A stretch of DNA of 12,937 bases, taken from positions 5,829-18,765 of the forward strand of contig DBWG01000082.1 of assembly GCA_002308635.1 (NCBI GenBank), in the 5' to 3' direction. The notes beneath the pieces were generated by a model. It was not told the origin of the DNA, ran no database searches, and saw nothing but the letters and a program-made list of their open reading frames with translations. This DNA comes from Ruminococcaceae bacterium UBA1244 (GTDB taxonomy: Bacteria > Bacillota > Clostridia > Oscillospirales > Acutalibacteraceae). How positions within the stretch are numbered: the stretch's first letter is position 1; the number at the start of each line of letters is the position of its first letter. This document shows positions 6,203-12,937 of the stretch, piece after piece. The position numbers and the translations under genes were made by a program.

Positions 6203-7843
6203 ATGTCCCTCGACAATGATACCGTCACTATGGTGATAATGGCTCTGGGCGGTCTGGGAATGTTCCTTTACGGCATGAAGCTTTTGGGTGACGGACTTGA
6301 GCTTGCAGCAGGTGCAAAGCTTCGCAAGATACTCGAAAAGATCACCTCAAACCGTTTTCTCGGCGCTTTAGTCGGAATCGTCGTTACTGCTATCATCCAA
6401 AGCTCCACAGCAGTGTCGGTCATGGTAGTCGGATTTGTAAATGCAGGATTTATGACTGTTGCTCAGGCAATGGGCGTTATGATGGGCGCTACCATCGGTA
6501 CTACCGCAACAAGCCTTATCCTTTCGTTCAATATTTCGCAGTATACTCCTATTTTCATTTTCTTCGGCGCTTTCCTTGTTGTACTCAGCAAAAAAAGCAA
6601 TACAAAATATGCCGGTCAGATAATCGCCGGCTTCGGTATACTTTTCTTTGGCATGACTACAATGAGTGCGAACCTTAAACCTCTCGGCAGCTCGGAAGCA
6701 TTCAAGAATATTATTTCATCCATCAGCAATCCGATGCTCGGCATACTTTTCGGCATCCTCTTTGCGGCACTCATCCAGAGTTCCTCGGCCGCTGTCGGTA
6801 TTCTCCAGGCACTCGGCATCTCCGGAGCTATCCTGCTTCCGGATTCAGTCTACATAATCTACGGCATCCATATCGGCGCCTGCGTCACCGCCGTCATCTC
6901 TTCTCTCGGCGCAACAAAGGACGCAAAAAGGACCTCTATTTCATACGTTCTTTTTACCGTTTTCGGAACAGCGATCTGTACTCTGCTGACGCTCGTTCTT
7001 CCGGTAACTCAATGGGTAGAAGCTCTGAGCGATAATGTATCGTTCCAGATATCTCTCGTTCATATTATTTCAACTATCGTTTCTGTAATAGTTCTTCTCC
7101 CGTTTGTAAATATCATAACTAAAATATCCTACATAATTATACGCGGCGGTTCAGAAGAAGAAGAAAAAGAACCCTGCCGTCTCAAGTTTGTTGATGAACG
7201 TTTCCTCAAAACTCCTCCTATCGCCGTAAATCAGGTGACAAAAGAGATTGACCGCATGAGTATGCTCTCAAACAGGAACTTTAAAATGTCGATGGAGGCT
7301 CTCCTCGAAAAGGACGATAAACAAATACCAAAGGTGGCGGAGAATGAAGAGGTCATCGACTACCTTAACCACAGCATCACTTCCTTCCTCGTAAGGATAA
7401 ACGGTCTGCCTCTTGAAGAACACGATCAGATCAAGGTCGGCTCTTATTATCACGTAGTAAGCGATATCGAGCGTATCGGCGACCATGCCGAAAATATCTG
7501 TGAGATAGCGTCCCGCATAATCGAAAACAATGAGTCGTTCAGCGAAAAAGCTATCGCTGAAATAAAGGATCTTACCGTACTCGTTGAAGAGGTGCTTTCC
7601 GATTCGTTTGACCTGTTCTTCGGAAGATCAGATGATCCACGTCTGCTTGAATCTATCAGCAACAATGAACAGGAAATTGATGACAAGACCGAGGAATACA
7701 AGGATAACCACATCGAAAGACTCAGCAACGGCGAATGCAGTGCGACGATCGGCACTCTGTTTATGGAACTTCTCACAAACCTTGAAAGGATCGCTGACCA
7801 CAGTACAAATATTGCATTCTCGCTTTCTCCTCAGACTGTATAA
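6203..7843 (+). CDS. Na+/phosphate cotransporter family protein with C-terminal PhoU domain
   Basis: A 546-residue NptA/YjbB-type protein. Two inverted Na_Pi_cotrans repeats carry the conserved Gln-Ser-Ser motifs: AIIQSSTA (about 64-70) and ALIQSSSA (about 189-196). Eight or so hydrophobic segments occupy residues 10-310; the family imports or exports inorganic phosphate coupled to sodium. The cytoplasmic C-terminal half is a PhoU-like helical bundle with the paired motifs DIERIGDHAENI (421-432) and NLERIADHSTNI (526-537), which bind metal clusters in PhoU. The acidic GGSEEEEKE linker joins the two. A GGGAGG ribosome binding site (6189-6194) lies 8 nt before the ATG. The LRR protein gene follows 25 bp downstream with no terminator between. 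The direction of phosphate movement is not determined from sequence. Confidence 0.92.
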   Translation: MSLDNDTVTMVIMALGGLGMFLYGMKLLGDGLELAAGAKLRKILEKITSNRFLGALVGIVVTAIIQSSTAVSVMVVGFVNAGFMTVAQAMGVMMGATIGTTATSLILSFNISQYTPIFIFFGAFLVVLSKKSNTKYAGQIIAGFGILFFGMTTMSANLKPLGSSEAFKNIISSISNPMLGILFGILFAALIQSSSAAVGILQALGISGAILLPDSVYIIYGIHIGACVTAVISSLGATKDAKRTSISYVLFTVFGTAICTLLTLVLPVTQWVEALSDNVSFQISLVHIISTIVSVIVLLPFVNIITKISYIIIRGGSEEEEKEPCRLKFVDERFLKTPPIAVNQVTKEIDRMSMLSNRNFKMSMEALLEKDDKQIPKVAENEEVIDYLNHSITSFLVRINGLPLEEHDQIKVGSYYHVVSDIERIGDHAENICEIASRIIENNESFSEKAIAEIKDLTVLVEEVLSDSFDLFFGRSDDPRLLESISNNEQEIDDKTEEYKDNHIERLSNGECSATIGTLFMELLTNLERIADHSTNIAFSLSPQTV

Positions 7844-7868
7844 ATTATTTCCCAAGGGTGATCCCGCT

Positions 7869-8855
7869 ATGAAATCCATAAAGAAATACCAGTTTATACA
7901 AAAAAAATCAGCGGCAGGTTTTGTCTTGCTGCTGATTTTGAGCATATTGACTTATTTCAGTGCAGATGTGAGTGCATATTCCGATTTTCAATACTCCGTC
8001 CGGAGTGACTCTTCAATTTCTATCACGGGCTACACCGGAACTAAAGACTCTGTTGTTATCCCGAAGTATATTGACGGAAAAGCCGTTAATGCAGTTTCGG
8101 ACCGTGCCTTTTACGGAAATACAAAAATAAAGCTCTTCAATCTTACCGAAAATGTCACATATCTCGGAGAAAGCGCATTTGAAGGCTGCTCCTCGCTTGA
8201 AACCATATATATCCTTGGAAATATCGGAACTCTCAGCAGCAGCACCTTCAAAAACTGCAAAAAACTTGATTATGTCCATATCAAAGGATGGTGCGAAACG
8301 ATCGGGTCATCAGCCTTCTCCGGATGCAGTAACCTGACTTCTGTTTGTATCCCCGCTTCACTAAAGCATATAAAAAGCGATGCCTTTAAGGACTGCGGAA
8401 AACTTTCCGATGTTTTATTTGCCGGAACAGAAGCACAATGGAAAAATATTGTCATTGAAGACGGTAACGATGTCCTGTCAAAAGCTGCGATCACTATAAA
8501 CTTTGGCAGCACTGACCCGAATGATCCGCAGCATACACTCAGCAGCTCGCCGCCTGTTGAAGAACCGGAAAGCATATCGGAAAAAGTATCCTCACAGCCG
8601 GATGAAAGCTCACTTGAAGACCCTGATGTGACATTTTATGCCGAGTCAGAATACAGTATTGATAACGTTAACAAAAAAGAGTCGTCAGCACAATATTCAT
8701 CTGACGCACAGAACGGGATAGTCAAGATAGACGAAAGCGTTGTTCCATATACAAAACAAAATTCCCGTAATATCGGTATGGTAGTTTTTTGTGTCCTGGC
8801 CGGTATCTTCGTGTTTGTTTCTGCAATAATGGTCATCGCAAAGCTGGACAGCTGA
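7869..8855 (+). CDS. BspA-type leucine-rich-repeat protein, exported and membrane-anchored
   Basis: A 328-residue protein from the ATG at 7869, which follows AAGGGTGATC. The frame stays open further upstream, but those codons overlap the transporter gene. A signal peptide or anchor (KKSAAGFVLLLILSILTYFSADVSA) ends at about residue 37. An N-terminal beta module (DFQYSVRSDSSISITGYTG, PKYIDGKAVNAVSDRAFYG) is followed by LRR_5/BspA repeats with the consensus hydrophobic-x-x-hydrophobic, AFxGCSxL spacing (ESAFEGCSSLETIYI, STFKNCKKLDYVHI, SAFSGCSNLTSVCI, DAFKDCGKLSDVLF). A terminal GTEAQWKNI capping motif follows, then a Ser/Pro/Glu-rich linker (about 220-295). The C-terminus is a membrane helix (MVVFCVLAGIFVFVSAIMVIA) with a short cytoplasmic end. 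BspA-like proteins bind host or bacterial surface ligands in other species; the ligand here is unknown. It is 25 bp behind the phosphate transporter and ends at a strong terminator. Confidence 0.88.
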   Translation: MKSIKKYQFIQKKSAAGFVLLLILSILTYFSADVSAYSDFQYSVRSDSSISITGYTGTKDSVVIPKYIDGKAVNAVSDRAFYGNTKIKLFNLTENVTYLGESAFEGCSSLETIYILGNIGTLSSSTFKNCKKLDYVHIKGWCETIGSSAFSGCSNLTSVCIPASLKHIKSDAFKDCGKLSDVLFAGTEAQWKNIVIEDGNDVLSKAAITINFGSTDPNDPQHTLSSSPPVEEPESISEKVSSQPDESSLEDPDVTFYAESEYSIDNVNKKESSAQYSSDAQNGIVKIDESVVPYTKQNSRNIGMVVFCVLAGIFVFVSAIMVIAKLDS

Positions 8856-8885
8856 TTTTAAATATATCCCTTTTACATAACACTA

Positions 8886-8915
8886 AAAGAGCTGCAAAAC
8901 TGCGGCTCTTTTTTT
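8886..8915 (+). terminator. Terminator shared by convergent genes
   Basis: A 10-bp stem (8886-8895 with 8902-8911, one T-G pair) with a 6-nt loop and a run of seven T (8909-8915) on the plus strand ends the LRR gene. The reverse complement also forms the hairpin directly after the SleC-like stop codon (8914-8916), with a shorter T tract (TTTTAG), so it may act in both directions. Confidence 0.85.
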
Positions 8916-10125
8916 ATTGCGAATTCACTCCGTTAAAAATGTCCGATATTTTGTACCACGTCGGGAAATTCACCTCTCCTGTAACAGGCAGTCCGAATAT
9001 TTCCTGAAAAGCACGGACGCTTCGCTCTGTTTTGCTTCCAAAAATGCCGTCAACAACAAGCTTTGGTATCAGCGGAAAATTTTGCGATATCCTGTTGAGC
9101 TGTGACTGTATCACCCTCACATTTGAACCTCTCGTTCCTCTTCTCAGCACTCCCGGAAACGATATCGGTATGCCCTCAACACGTCTTGCCTGTTTCAGGA
9201 TGATATCGTTTCCGTAATAATAGCGCAGTATCTGTATTGCAGAAAAGCCTTGCCCTGCAAGATCGTTCGAGCCCCACTGACTTAACCAGCCTTCACGGAC
9301 AACTCTTCTTCCATCGCTGTATTGTGTAAACAATGGCTGATTGATGTCCGACTTTGAAATATACAGATCAAATATCTCGTCTGTCACTTCTTCAATTTCC
9401 TGAAAAATATTTCTGCCGTAGGTAAAAGCCTGATCGTAGGCTGTGGAATTTGTTATCGTGAAATCATATCCCTTGCTCCTGTACCATTCCGTATAGACCC
9501 TGCTGAGCGTGAAGGATATTATCGCAAGGATATTTGCCTTGATAGCCTCTCTCTTCCAGCTTGCGTATATCTCGGAGCTTGCAACGTTGTTGATATAATC
9601 CTTGAAACGCACAGTATAGTCCGGCGCTGTCCTGTCATCGGGTACTCCTCCGTGTACTACGACAAATTCCGGTATTACCGGCTCCGGAAGAACAACAAGA
9701 TTACTCGGAAACGGCAGACGCTTTATGCTTGATTCCGGTATCTTTGAAGGAAAATCACCCCAAAGCGTCGGATATGGAATGTCAATATCGTCAAACGGCG
9801 AGGTGAGAGAAGTGTTCAGAACAGCCGTACTGCCCGAAAATATCTGGACATTTCTGACAAATACGTCCTCATAGCCTTCCGCCGAGACCCTTACGTCATA
9901 TTCGGAAAACGGTCTCGGCGCTTCACTGTCCTGTGCATAAGCCCCCGGCGGAGCTTCAAGCCTCAGAGGAACTGTCTGTCCTTCATTGTTCGTTTTCAGC
10001 TCAGCGATAACATTGCTGCTGTCCGGCTCAAGCACAGAGACCTGAGCATCACTCACAGGAAATGCCGCATTTCTTTCTATGGCATTGACCCTCAGCAAAC
10101 CGTAGTCAAACAGATCATCATTCAA
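8914..10125 (-). CDS. sleC: SleC-like spore cortex-lytic enzyme
   Basis: 403 residues whose whole layout follows clostridial SleC. Residues 10-108 form an N-terminal beta-sandwich (carboxypeptidase-regulatory-like, EYDVRVSAEGYEDVFVRNVQ). A linker (FPSKIPESSIKRLPFP, VLPEPVIPEFVVVHGGVP) covers about 125-162. A SpoIID/LytB-type catalytic domain spans about 173-320 (INNVASSEIYASWKREAIKAN), where Glu185 aligns with the catalytic Glu of SpoIID, followed by SQWGSNDLAGQGFSAIQILRYYY. A C-terminal PG_binding_1 repeat covers about 329-395 (GSNVRVIQSQLNRISQNF, DGIFGSKTERSVRAFQEIFG). In C. perfringens, pro-SleC is cleaved by Csp proteases and then degrades spore cortex. No classical signal peptide is seen. 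The start is TTG (10123-10125) behind TAGGAGG with 8-nt spacing. It follows the upstream protease gene by 12 bp, and this position fits a germination operon. Confidence 0.85.
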   Translation of the reverse strand: MNDDLFDYGLLRVNAIERNAAFPVSDAQVSVLEPDSSNVIAELKTNNEGQTVPLRLEAPPGAYAQDSEAPRPFSEYDVRVSAEGYEDVFVRNVQIFSGSTAVLNTSLTSPFDDIDIPYPTLWGDFPSKIPESSIKRLPFPSNLVVLPEPVIPEFVVVHGGVPDDRTAPDYTVRFKDYINNVASSEIYASWKREAIKANILAIISFTLSRVYTEWYRSKGYDFTITNSTAYDQAFTYGRNIFQEIEEVTDEIFDLYISKSDINQPLFTQYSDGRRVVREGWLSQWGSNDLAGQGFSAIQILRYYYGNDIILKQARRVEGIPISFPGVLRRGTRGSNVRVIQSQLNRISQNFPLIPKLVVDGIFGSKTERSVRAFQEIFGLPVTGEVNFPTWYKISDIFNGVNSQ

Positions 10126-10133
10126 AAATGTGT

Positions 10134-10140
10134 CCTCCTA
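10134..10140 (-). promoter_or_regulatory. Ribosome binding site of the sleC-like gene, overlapping the upstream stop codon
   Basis: TAGGAGG on the minus strand: its first three bases are the TAG stop of the protease gene. It is 8 nt from the TTG start. The overlap suggests translational coupling in one operon and confirms the rare start codon. Confidence 0.8.
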
Positions 10141-11859
10141 TCTTATATCATAATTTACCGCTGTTTCACGGAGATAAATAAACGTATTGTAAAGATCAAG
10201 CTTTCCGTAGCCCCATTTATTATTCGGGTATATCATTCCCGCTTCTCTTTGGCAGCCGCCGATGAGCAGACTTTTTATCAGGTCGCCGTTGATAGTCGGC
10301 ATATTGTTCTTTACTATGCCCCACTCCATCAGCAGAGCCGCAGCGCCTGTCGTTATCGCAGCCGCAGCGCTTGTTCCGGTCATTGTCCCGAAGCCTATCG
10401 GATAGATGCCCCTCACCCCGACTCCCGGAGCAACAAAATCAGGCGATATCCTCGGCAGACGTGTGGGACCCCATGAGGATGATACCGACAGGCTCCCGTC
10501 ATCACTGCTGTATGCCCCGCAGGTTATCGAGCGCATGGCAGCAGCGGGATATACAATAGTGTATTCCGGAACGGGTCTTAAAAATTCCACCTCATCACAC
10601 ACCTGACCTGTTATCGGCAGCCATGCAAAATAGCTCCCGTCAATGACCGAATCGCCGAATATCTGAATGTCCCATATTCCCTCTGTCGCTCTTTCAAAAC
10701 CCACAAAAACATTGTTGTTGATATCCTTGAAGTAGCGTATATGCACCCTCGTCTCTTCCATTACCAGCTTTTCGGAATATTCAAGTCCCGATCTGAAAGG
10801 CATTCTCGGCACTGCCTCTCCTGTCGGCGATATTACACCCACGGATATCTTATCAAATGCCGGTCCGAAAATTATCACAGAAAATGACGCTCCCTGACGG
10901 CCTACCTTCAGACTTACGTTTTCGATGGAACTGCCGCCTTTGATAATGCCCTGAGTATGGTGCTTGGCGTTGGCTTCATTTCCGGCGGCAGTAACAAACG
11001 CAACTCCGGCTCTTTGTGACACAAACGAAATATAGTCCTCAAACAGGGTATTCCCGTCATGCGAGCTTGTGTTTGAGCCCATCCCGACACATATCACCAC
11101 CGGCATATTATACACGACCGACTTGTCAAGGATATACTTTATTCCGAGAAGAAAATCCGACGACTCATAAAGTCCCGGCTCATCCTGTGACAAAAGATAA
11201 CGCCTTATATAAAAATCTCTTGCCCGCCTGAGCTTTACGGAAATTATATTCGCACCCGGCGCAGCACCGGCATATTCATCACTTCTGTTTGCGGCTGCGA
11301 CAGATGCAAGAAAAGTGCCGTGACCGTCCTCGTCAGTCTGCGAAACGATGCTCCTTGGATCGTCAGACATCAGCGCACGGTTTATTGTTTCATTGTCATA
11401 ATCAGACCCGAAATACAGTCCCTCACTGCGCCTGCCGTCAACAGTCTGATCCCAGATGTTCAGTATCTTGCTCGTTCCGTCCTCAAAGCGGAATGCGCTC
11501 TGAGTATAGTCGATGCCGGTGTCAACAATGCCGATAATGACTCCGCTTCCGGACAGATCAAGGAACGGCTGGTTCAATACCTGTGTGATGCCGCTCCTGT
11601 CGTTGCCGATGCTGTCAAGAGGCGACATGATCTTAGGGTAAAACGATAAAAAATCACTTCCCAGATCAAAAAGAAGCCCCTGTATATATTTTTCGTTAGT
11701 ATATACGATTATATAGTTGTTCGCAAATTCCGTACCGAAATGAAGATAGGGCTTGTCCTTTGCATATTCACGGAAACGGGGAGTATTTATCACCTGAAAA
11801 TCCACCGTTGTCGGCAGTTTAACGTATTCTTCAAGCGGGAGATCGTCTTCTCCGTCCAT
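10138..11859 (-). CDS. Csp-type subtilisin-like serine protease (complete catalytic triad)
   Basis: A 573-residue S8 peptidase of the clostridial CspB/CspA/CspC group. The N-terminal 80 or so residues (EFANNYIIVYTNEKYIQGLLFDLG) look like the prodomain. The protease domain keeps all three catalytic residues: Asp113 (GIVDTGIDY), His180 (DEDGHGT) and Ser497 (MTGTSAAAA). The oxyanion Asn294 is in TAAGNEANAKHH. Between Asn and Ser lies an extra beta-rich region (about 303-430, with SVIIFGPAFD, GVISPTGEAVP, EGIWDIQIFGD, DGSYFAWLP), corresponding to the jelly-roll domain found in CspB. No signal peptide. Of the clostridial Csp proteins, CspB is an active protease that cleaves pro-SleC, while CspA and CspC are pseudoproteases in C. 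difficile; the intact triad here fits the active role. AAGGAG (11867-11872) is 7 nt before the ATG and touches the stop of the next protease. SleC-like substrate follows 12 bp downstream. Confidence 0.88.
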   Translation of the reverse strand: MDGEDDLPLEEYVKLPTTVDFQVINTPRFREYAKDKPYLHFGTEFANNYIIVYTNEKYIQGLLFDLGSDFLSFYPKIMSPLDSIGNDRSGITQVLNQPFLDLSGSGVIIGIVDTGIDYTQSAFRFEDGTSKILNIWDQTVDGRRSEGLYFGSDYDNETINRALMSDDPRSIVSQTDEDGHGTFLASVAAANRSDEYAGAAPGANIISVKLRRARDFYIRRYLLSQDEPGLYESSDFLLGIKYILDKSVVYNMPVVICVGMGSNTSSHDGNTLFEDYISFVSQRAGVAFVTAAGNEANAKHHTQGIIKGGSSIENVSLKVGRQGASFSVIIFGPAFDKISVGVISPTGEAVPRMPFRSGLEYSEKLVMEETRVHIRYFKDINNNVFVGFERATEGIWDIQIFGDSVIDGSYFAWLPITGQVCDEVEFLRPVPEYTIVYPAAAMRSITCGAYSSDDGSLSVSSSWGPTRLPRISPDFVAPGVGVRGIYPIGFGTMTGTSAAAAITTGAAALLMEWGIVKNNMPTINGDLIKSLLIGGCQREAGMIYPNNKWGYGKLDLYNTFIYLRETAVNYDIR

Positions 11860-11866
11860 AGCGGCG

Positions 11867-11872
11867 CTCCTT
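11867..11872 (-). promoter_or_regulatory. Ribosome binding site between the two Csp-type genes
   Basis: AAGGAG on the minus strand, 7 nt before the ATG at 11859 and directly adjoining the TGA stop (11873-11875) of the upstream protease gene. The 13-bp junction leaves no room for a promoter and supports cotranscription. Confidence 0.8.
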
Positions 11873-12937
11873 TCATATCAAAAAATAATTCTGTCCAAAG
11901 GTATAGTCAGACATATATCTGAGCGATGCGCTGAGACACAGCCTTCCGTATCCGAACTGAGGATTTGGATAGACAGCGCCTGCCGATCTTTTTGCTCCAA
12001 GACGCAAAAAGGCTCTGATACGCTCGCCGTAAAAAAACGGTGAGTTTCCGTTGATGATACCCCATTCCATCATCAGCACTGCCGAACCGGTCACAAACGG
12101 CGCAGCAAAGCTTGTACCCGTAAAAGAATCATATCCTCCTCCGGATCTTGCGGTGAGGATATTCACTGCCGGCGCAGCAATATCAGGTATTTCTGTATTG
12201 TCCTTCCGTCCAAGACCGGAAAACGGCGCTATGCTTCCTATCCTGTCGTTATAGCCTGCGACCCTTACTATCTTTTTGGCTGACGCAGGGATGGTCATTG
12301 TGCCGTATATATCAGCACCCGAAAAATATGTTCTTGCACTGACTTCTTCAAGCGTCGGCAGCCAGATATCAAACCGTCCGTCAACAATTTCTACCGGAAT
12401 TATCCTCAGCACCCATGCTCCGGCATTTACTGTGCCGGAATCGGCTCTGATATCAAAAAAGATCTCCTGATCCGCAGAATACCTTGTCGGCTGACCATAC
12501 AGCACGGTGAGAACTATATTCCCATAACGGACGGTTTTTATCTGGTTTTCGATATCAATAACTCCTGACGACATACCGCCCGGAAAAATAAGCTCAACGG
12601 AAAATCTGTCTGCAAAATTTTTCCAAAGAGACAGATAAAAGCCTTCGATACCGGATGCGGTAAAAAATTCTATATTTTTAACCTCACCCTGAACTGCCCG
12701 ACCTGAATAATGGTGTCCTGCCGAACCCTCGTTGCCTGTCGGAGCAACGATAACGCATTTCCACTCGTTTGATACATCCGTCAGGAATTCCTCAAAGAGT
12801 GAACCTCCGTCATGTGCGCCGTTGTTCATCCCGAAGCTGAGATTGACAGCCGCAGGTCTTGCAAGCTCCCGTGACTTGTCGATAACATACCGGACAGCTC
12901 TCATAATTTCGGTAGTCTGTGCAAAAAAGTCATTGCC
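11873..12937 (-). CDS. Csp-type subtilisin-like serine protease (N-terminal part outside window)
   Basis: The frame is open to the right edge (354 codons seen). The ATG at 12902-12904 is internal, because GNDFFAQTTEI continues upstream in frame and subtilases have the Asp and His motifs before this point. Visible features are the family segment AAVNLSFGMNNGAHDGG, the oxyanion Asn (PTGNEGSAGHH) and a jelly-roll-like insertion (FYLSLWKNFADRF, GAWVLRIIPVEIVDGRFDIW). The catalytic Ser motif is TGTSFAAPFVTGSAVLMMEWG, and the Csp-type end is SAGAVYPNPQFGYGRL. The Asp and His of the triad would lie outside the window, so activity cannot be judged fully. The Ser and oxyanion Asn are intact, unlike a simple decayed pseudoprotease. 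It is the first visible gene of the putative germination operon and lies 13 bp before the second Csp protein; more csp genes may lie upstream. Confidence 0.85.
   Translation of the reverse strand, partial: GNDFFAQTTEIMRAVRYVIDKSRELARPAAVNLSFGMNNGAHDGGSLFEEFLTDVSNEWKCVIVAPTGNEGSAGHHYSGRAVQGEVKNIEFFTASGIEGFYLSLWKNFADRFSVELIFPGGMSSGVIDIENQIKTVRYGNIVLTVLYGQPTRYSADQEIFFDIRADSGTVNAGAWVLRIIPVEIVDGRFDIWLPTLEEVSARTYFSGADIYGTMTIPASAKKIVRVAGYNDRIGSIAPFSGLGRKDNTEIPDIAAPAVNILTARSGGGYDSFTGTSFAAPFVTGSAVLMMEWGIINGNSPFFYGERIRAFLRLGAKRSAGAVYPNPQFGYGRLCLSASLRYMSDYTFGQNYFLI

Noticed and set aside
7584..7868. A longer start for the LRR protein
   Set aside because: The extra 95 codons overlap the transporter gene in another frame and have no signal peptide; the ATG at 7869 gives a proper signal sequence and ribosome binding site.
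11873..12904. A complete protein starting at the ATG at 12902-12904
   Set aside because: The frame remains open to the window edge with family-like residues, and the subtilase Asp and His motifs must lie further upstream; it is a truncated gene.

Overview
The window reads as chromosomal DNA of a low-to-moderate G+C Gram-positive anaerobe of class Clostridia, most likely a Ruminococcus-like member of the Oscillospiraceae (inference). The basis is strong AGGAGG-type ribosome binding sites, TTG/GTG starts, consensus sigma-A promoters, a Clostridia-type lipoprotein and BspA-type LRR protein, and a Csp/SleC spore-germination cluster. I see no IS elements, prophage, CRISPR or tRNA; gene content looks ancestral rather than recently acquired.

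Left part, minus strand (1-3273): the N-terminal part of a YhgE/Pip-family membrane protein runs off the left edge. It sits 12 bp behind a small two-helix membrane protein gene, which has a near-consensus promoter. Upstream come a 59-62 residue orphan protein with its own terminator, metA (homoserine O-acyltransferase, predicted acetyl-CoA-specific), and zapA (cell division).

Middle, plus strand (3400-8915): a promoter divergent from zapA drives a secreted lipoprotein resembling the SurA/PrsA chaperone N-domain. Next come a GT28 glycosyltransferase of the MGDG-synthase/UgtP type, a Na+/phosphate cotransporter fused to a PhoU domain, and, 25 bp behind it, a membrane-anchored BspA-type leucine-rich-repeat protein. 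Promoters and hairpin terminators separate most of these units.

Right part, minus strand (8914-12937): two tandem subtilisin-like serine proteases of the clostridial Csp type (the upstream one cut by the window edge) are followed by a SleC-like cortex-lytic enzyme. They are separated by only 12-13 bp, with ribosome binding sites touching the preceding stop codons, so this is almost certainly one operon. In Clostridium, Csp proteases convert pro-SleC to the active cortex hydrolase during spore germination. The arrangement csp-csp-sleC here resembles the C. perfringens locus and predicts that this organism makes spores that germinate through the Csp/SleC route. This is the most interesting part of the window.
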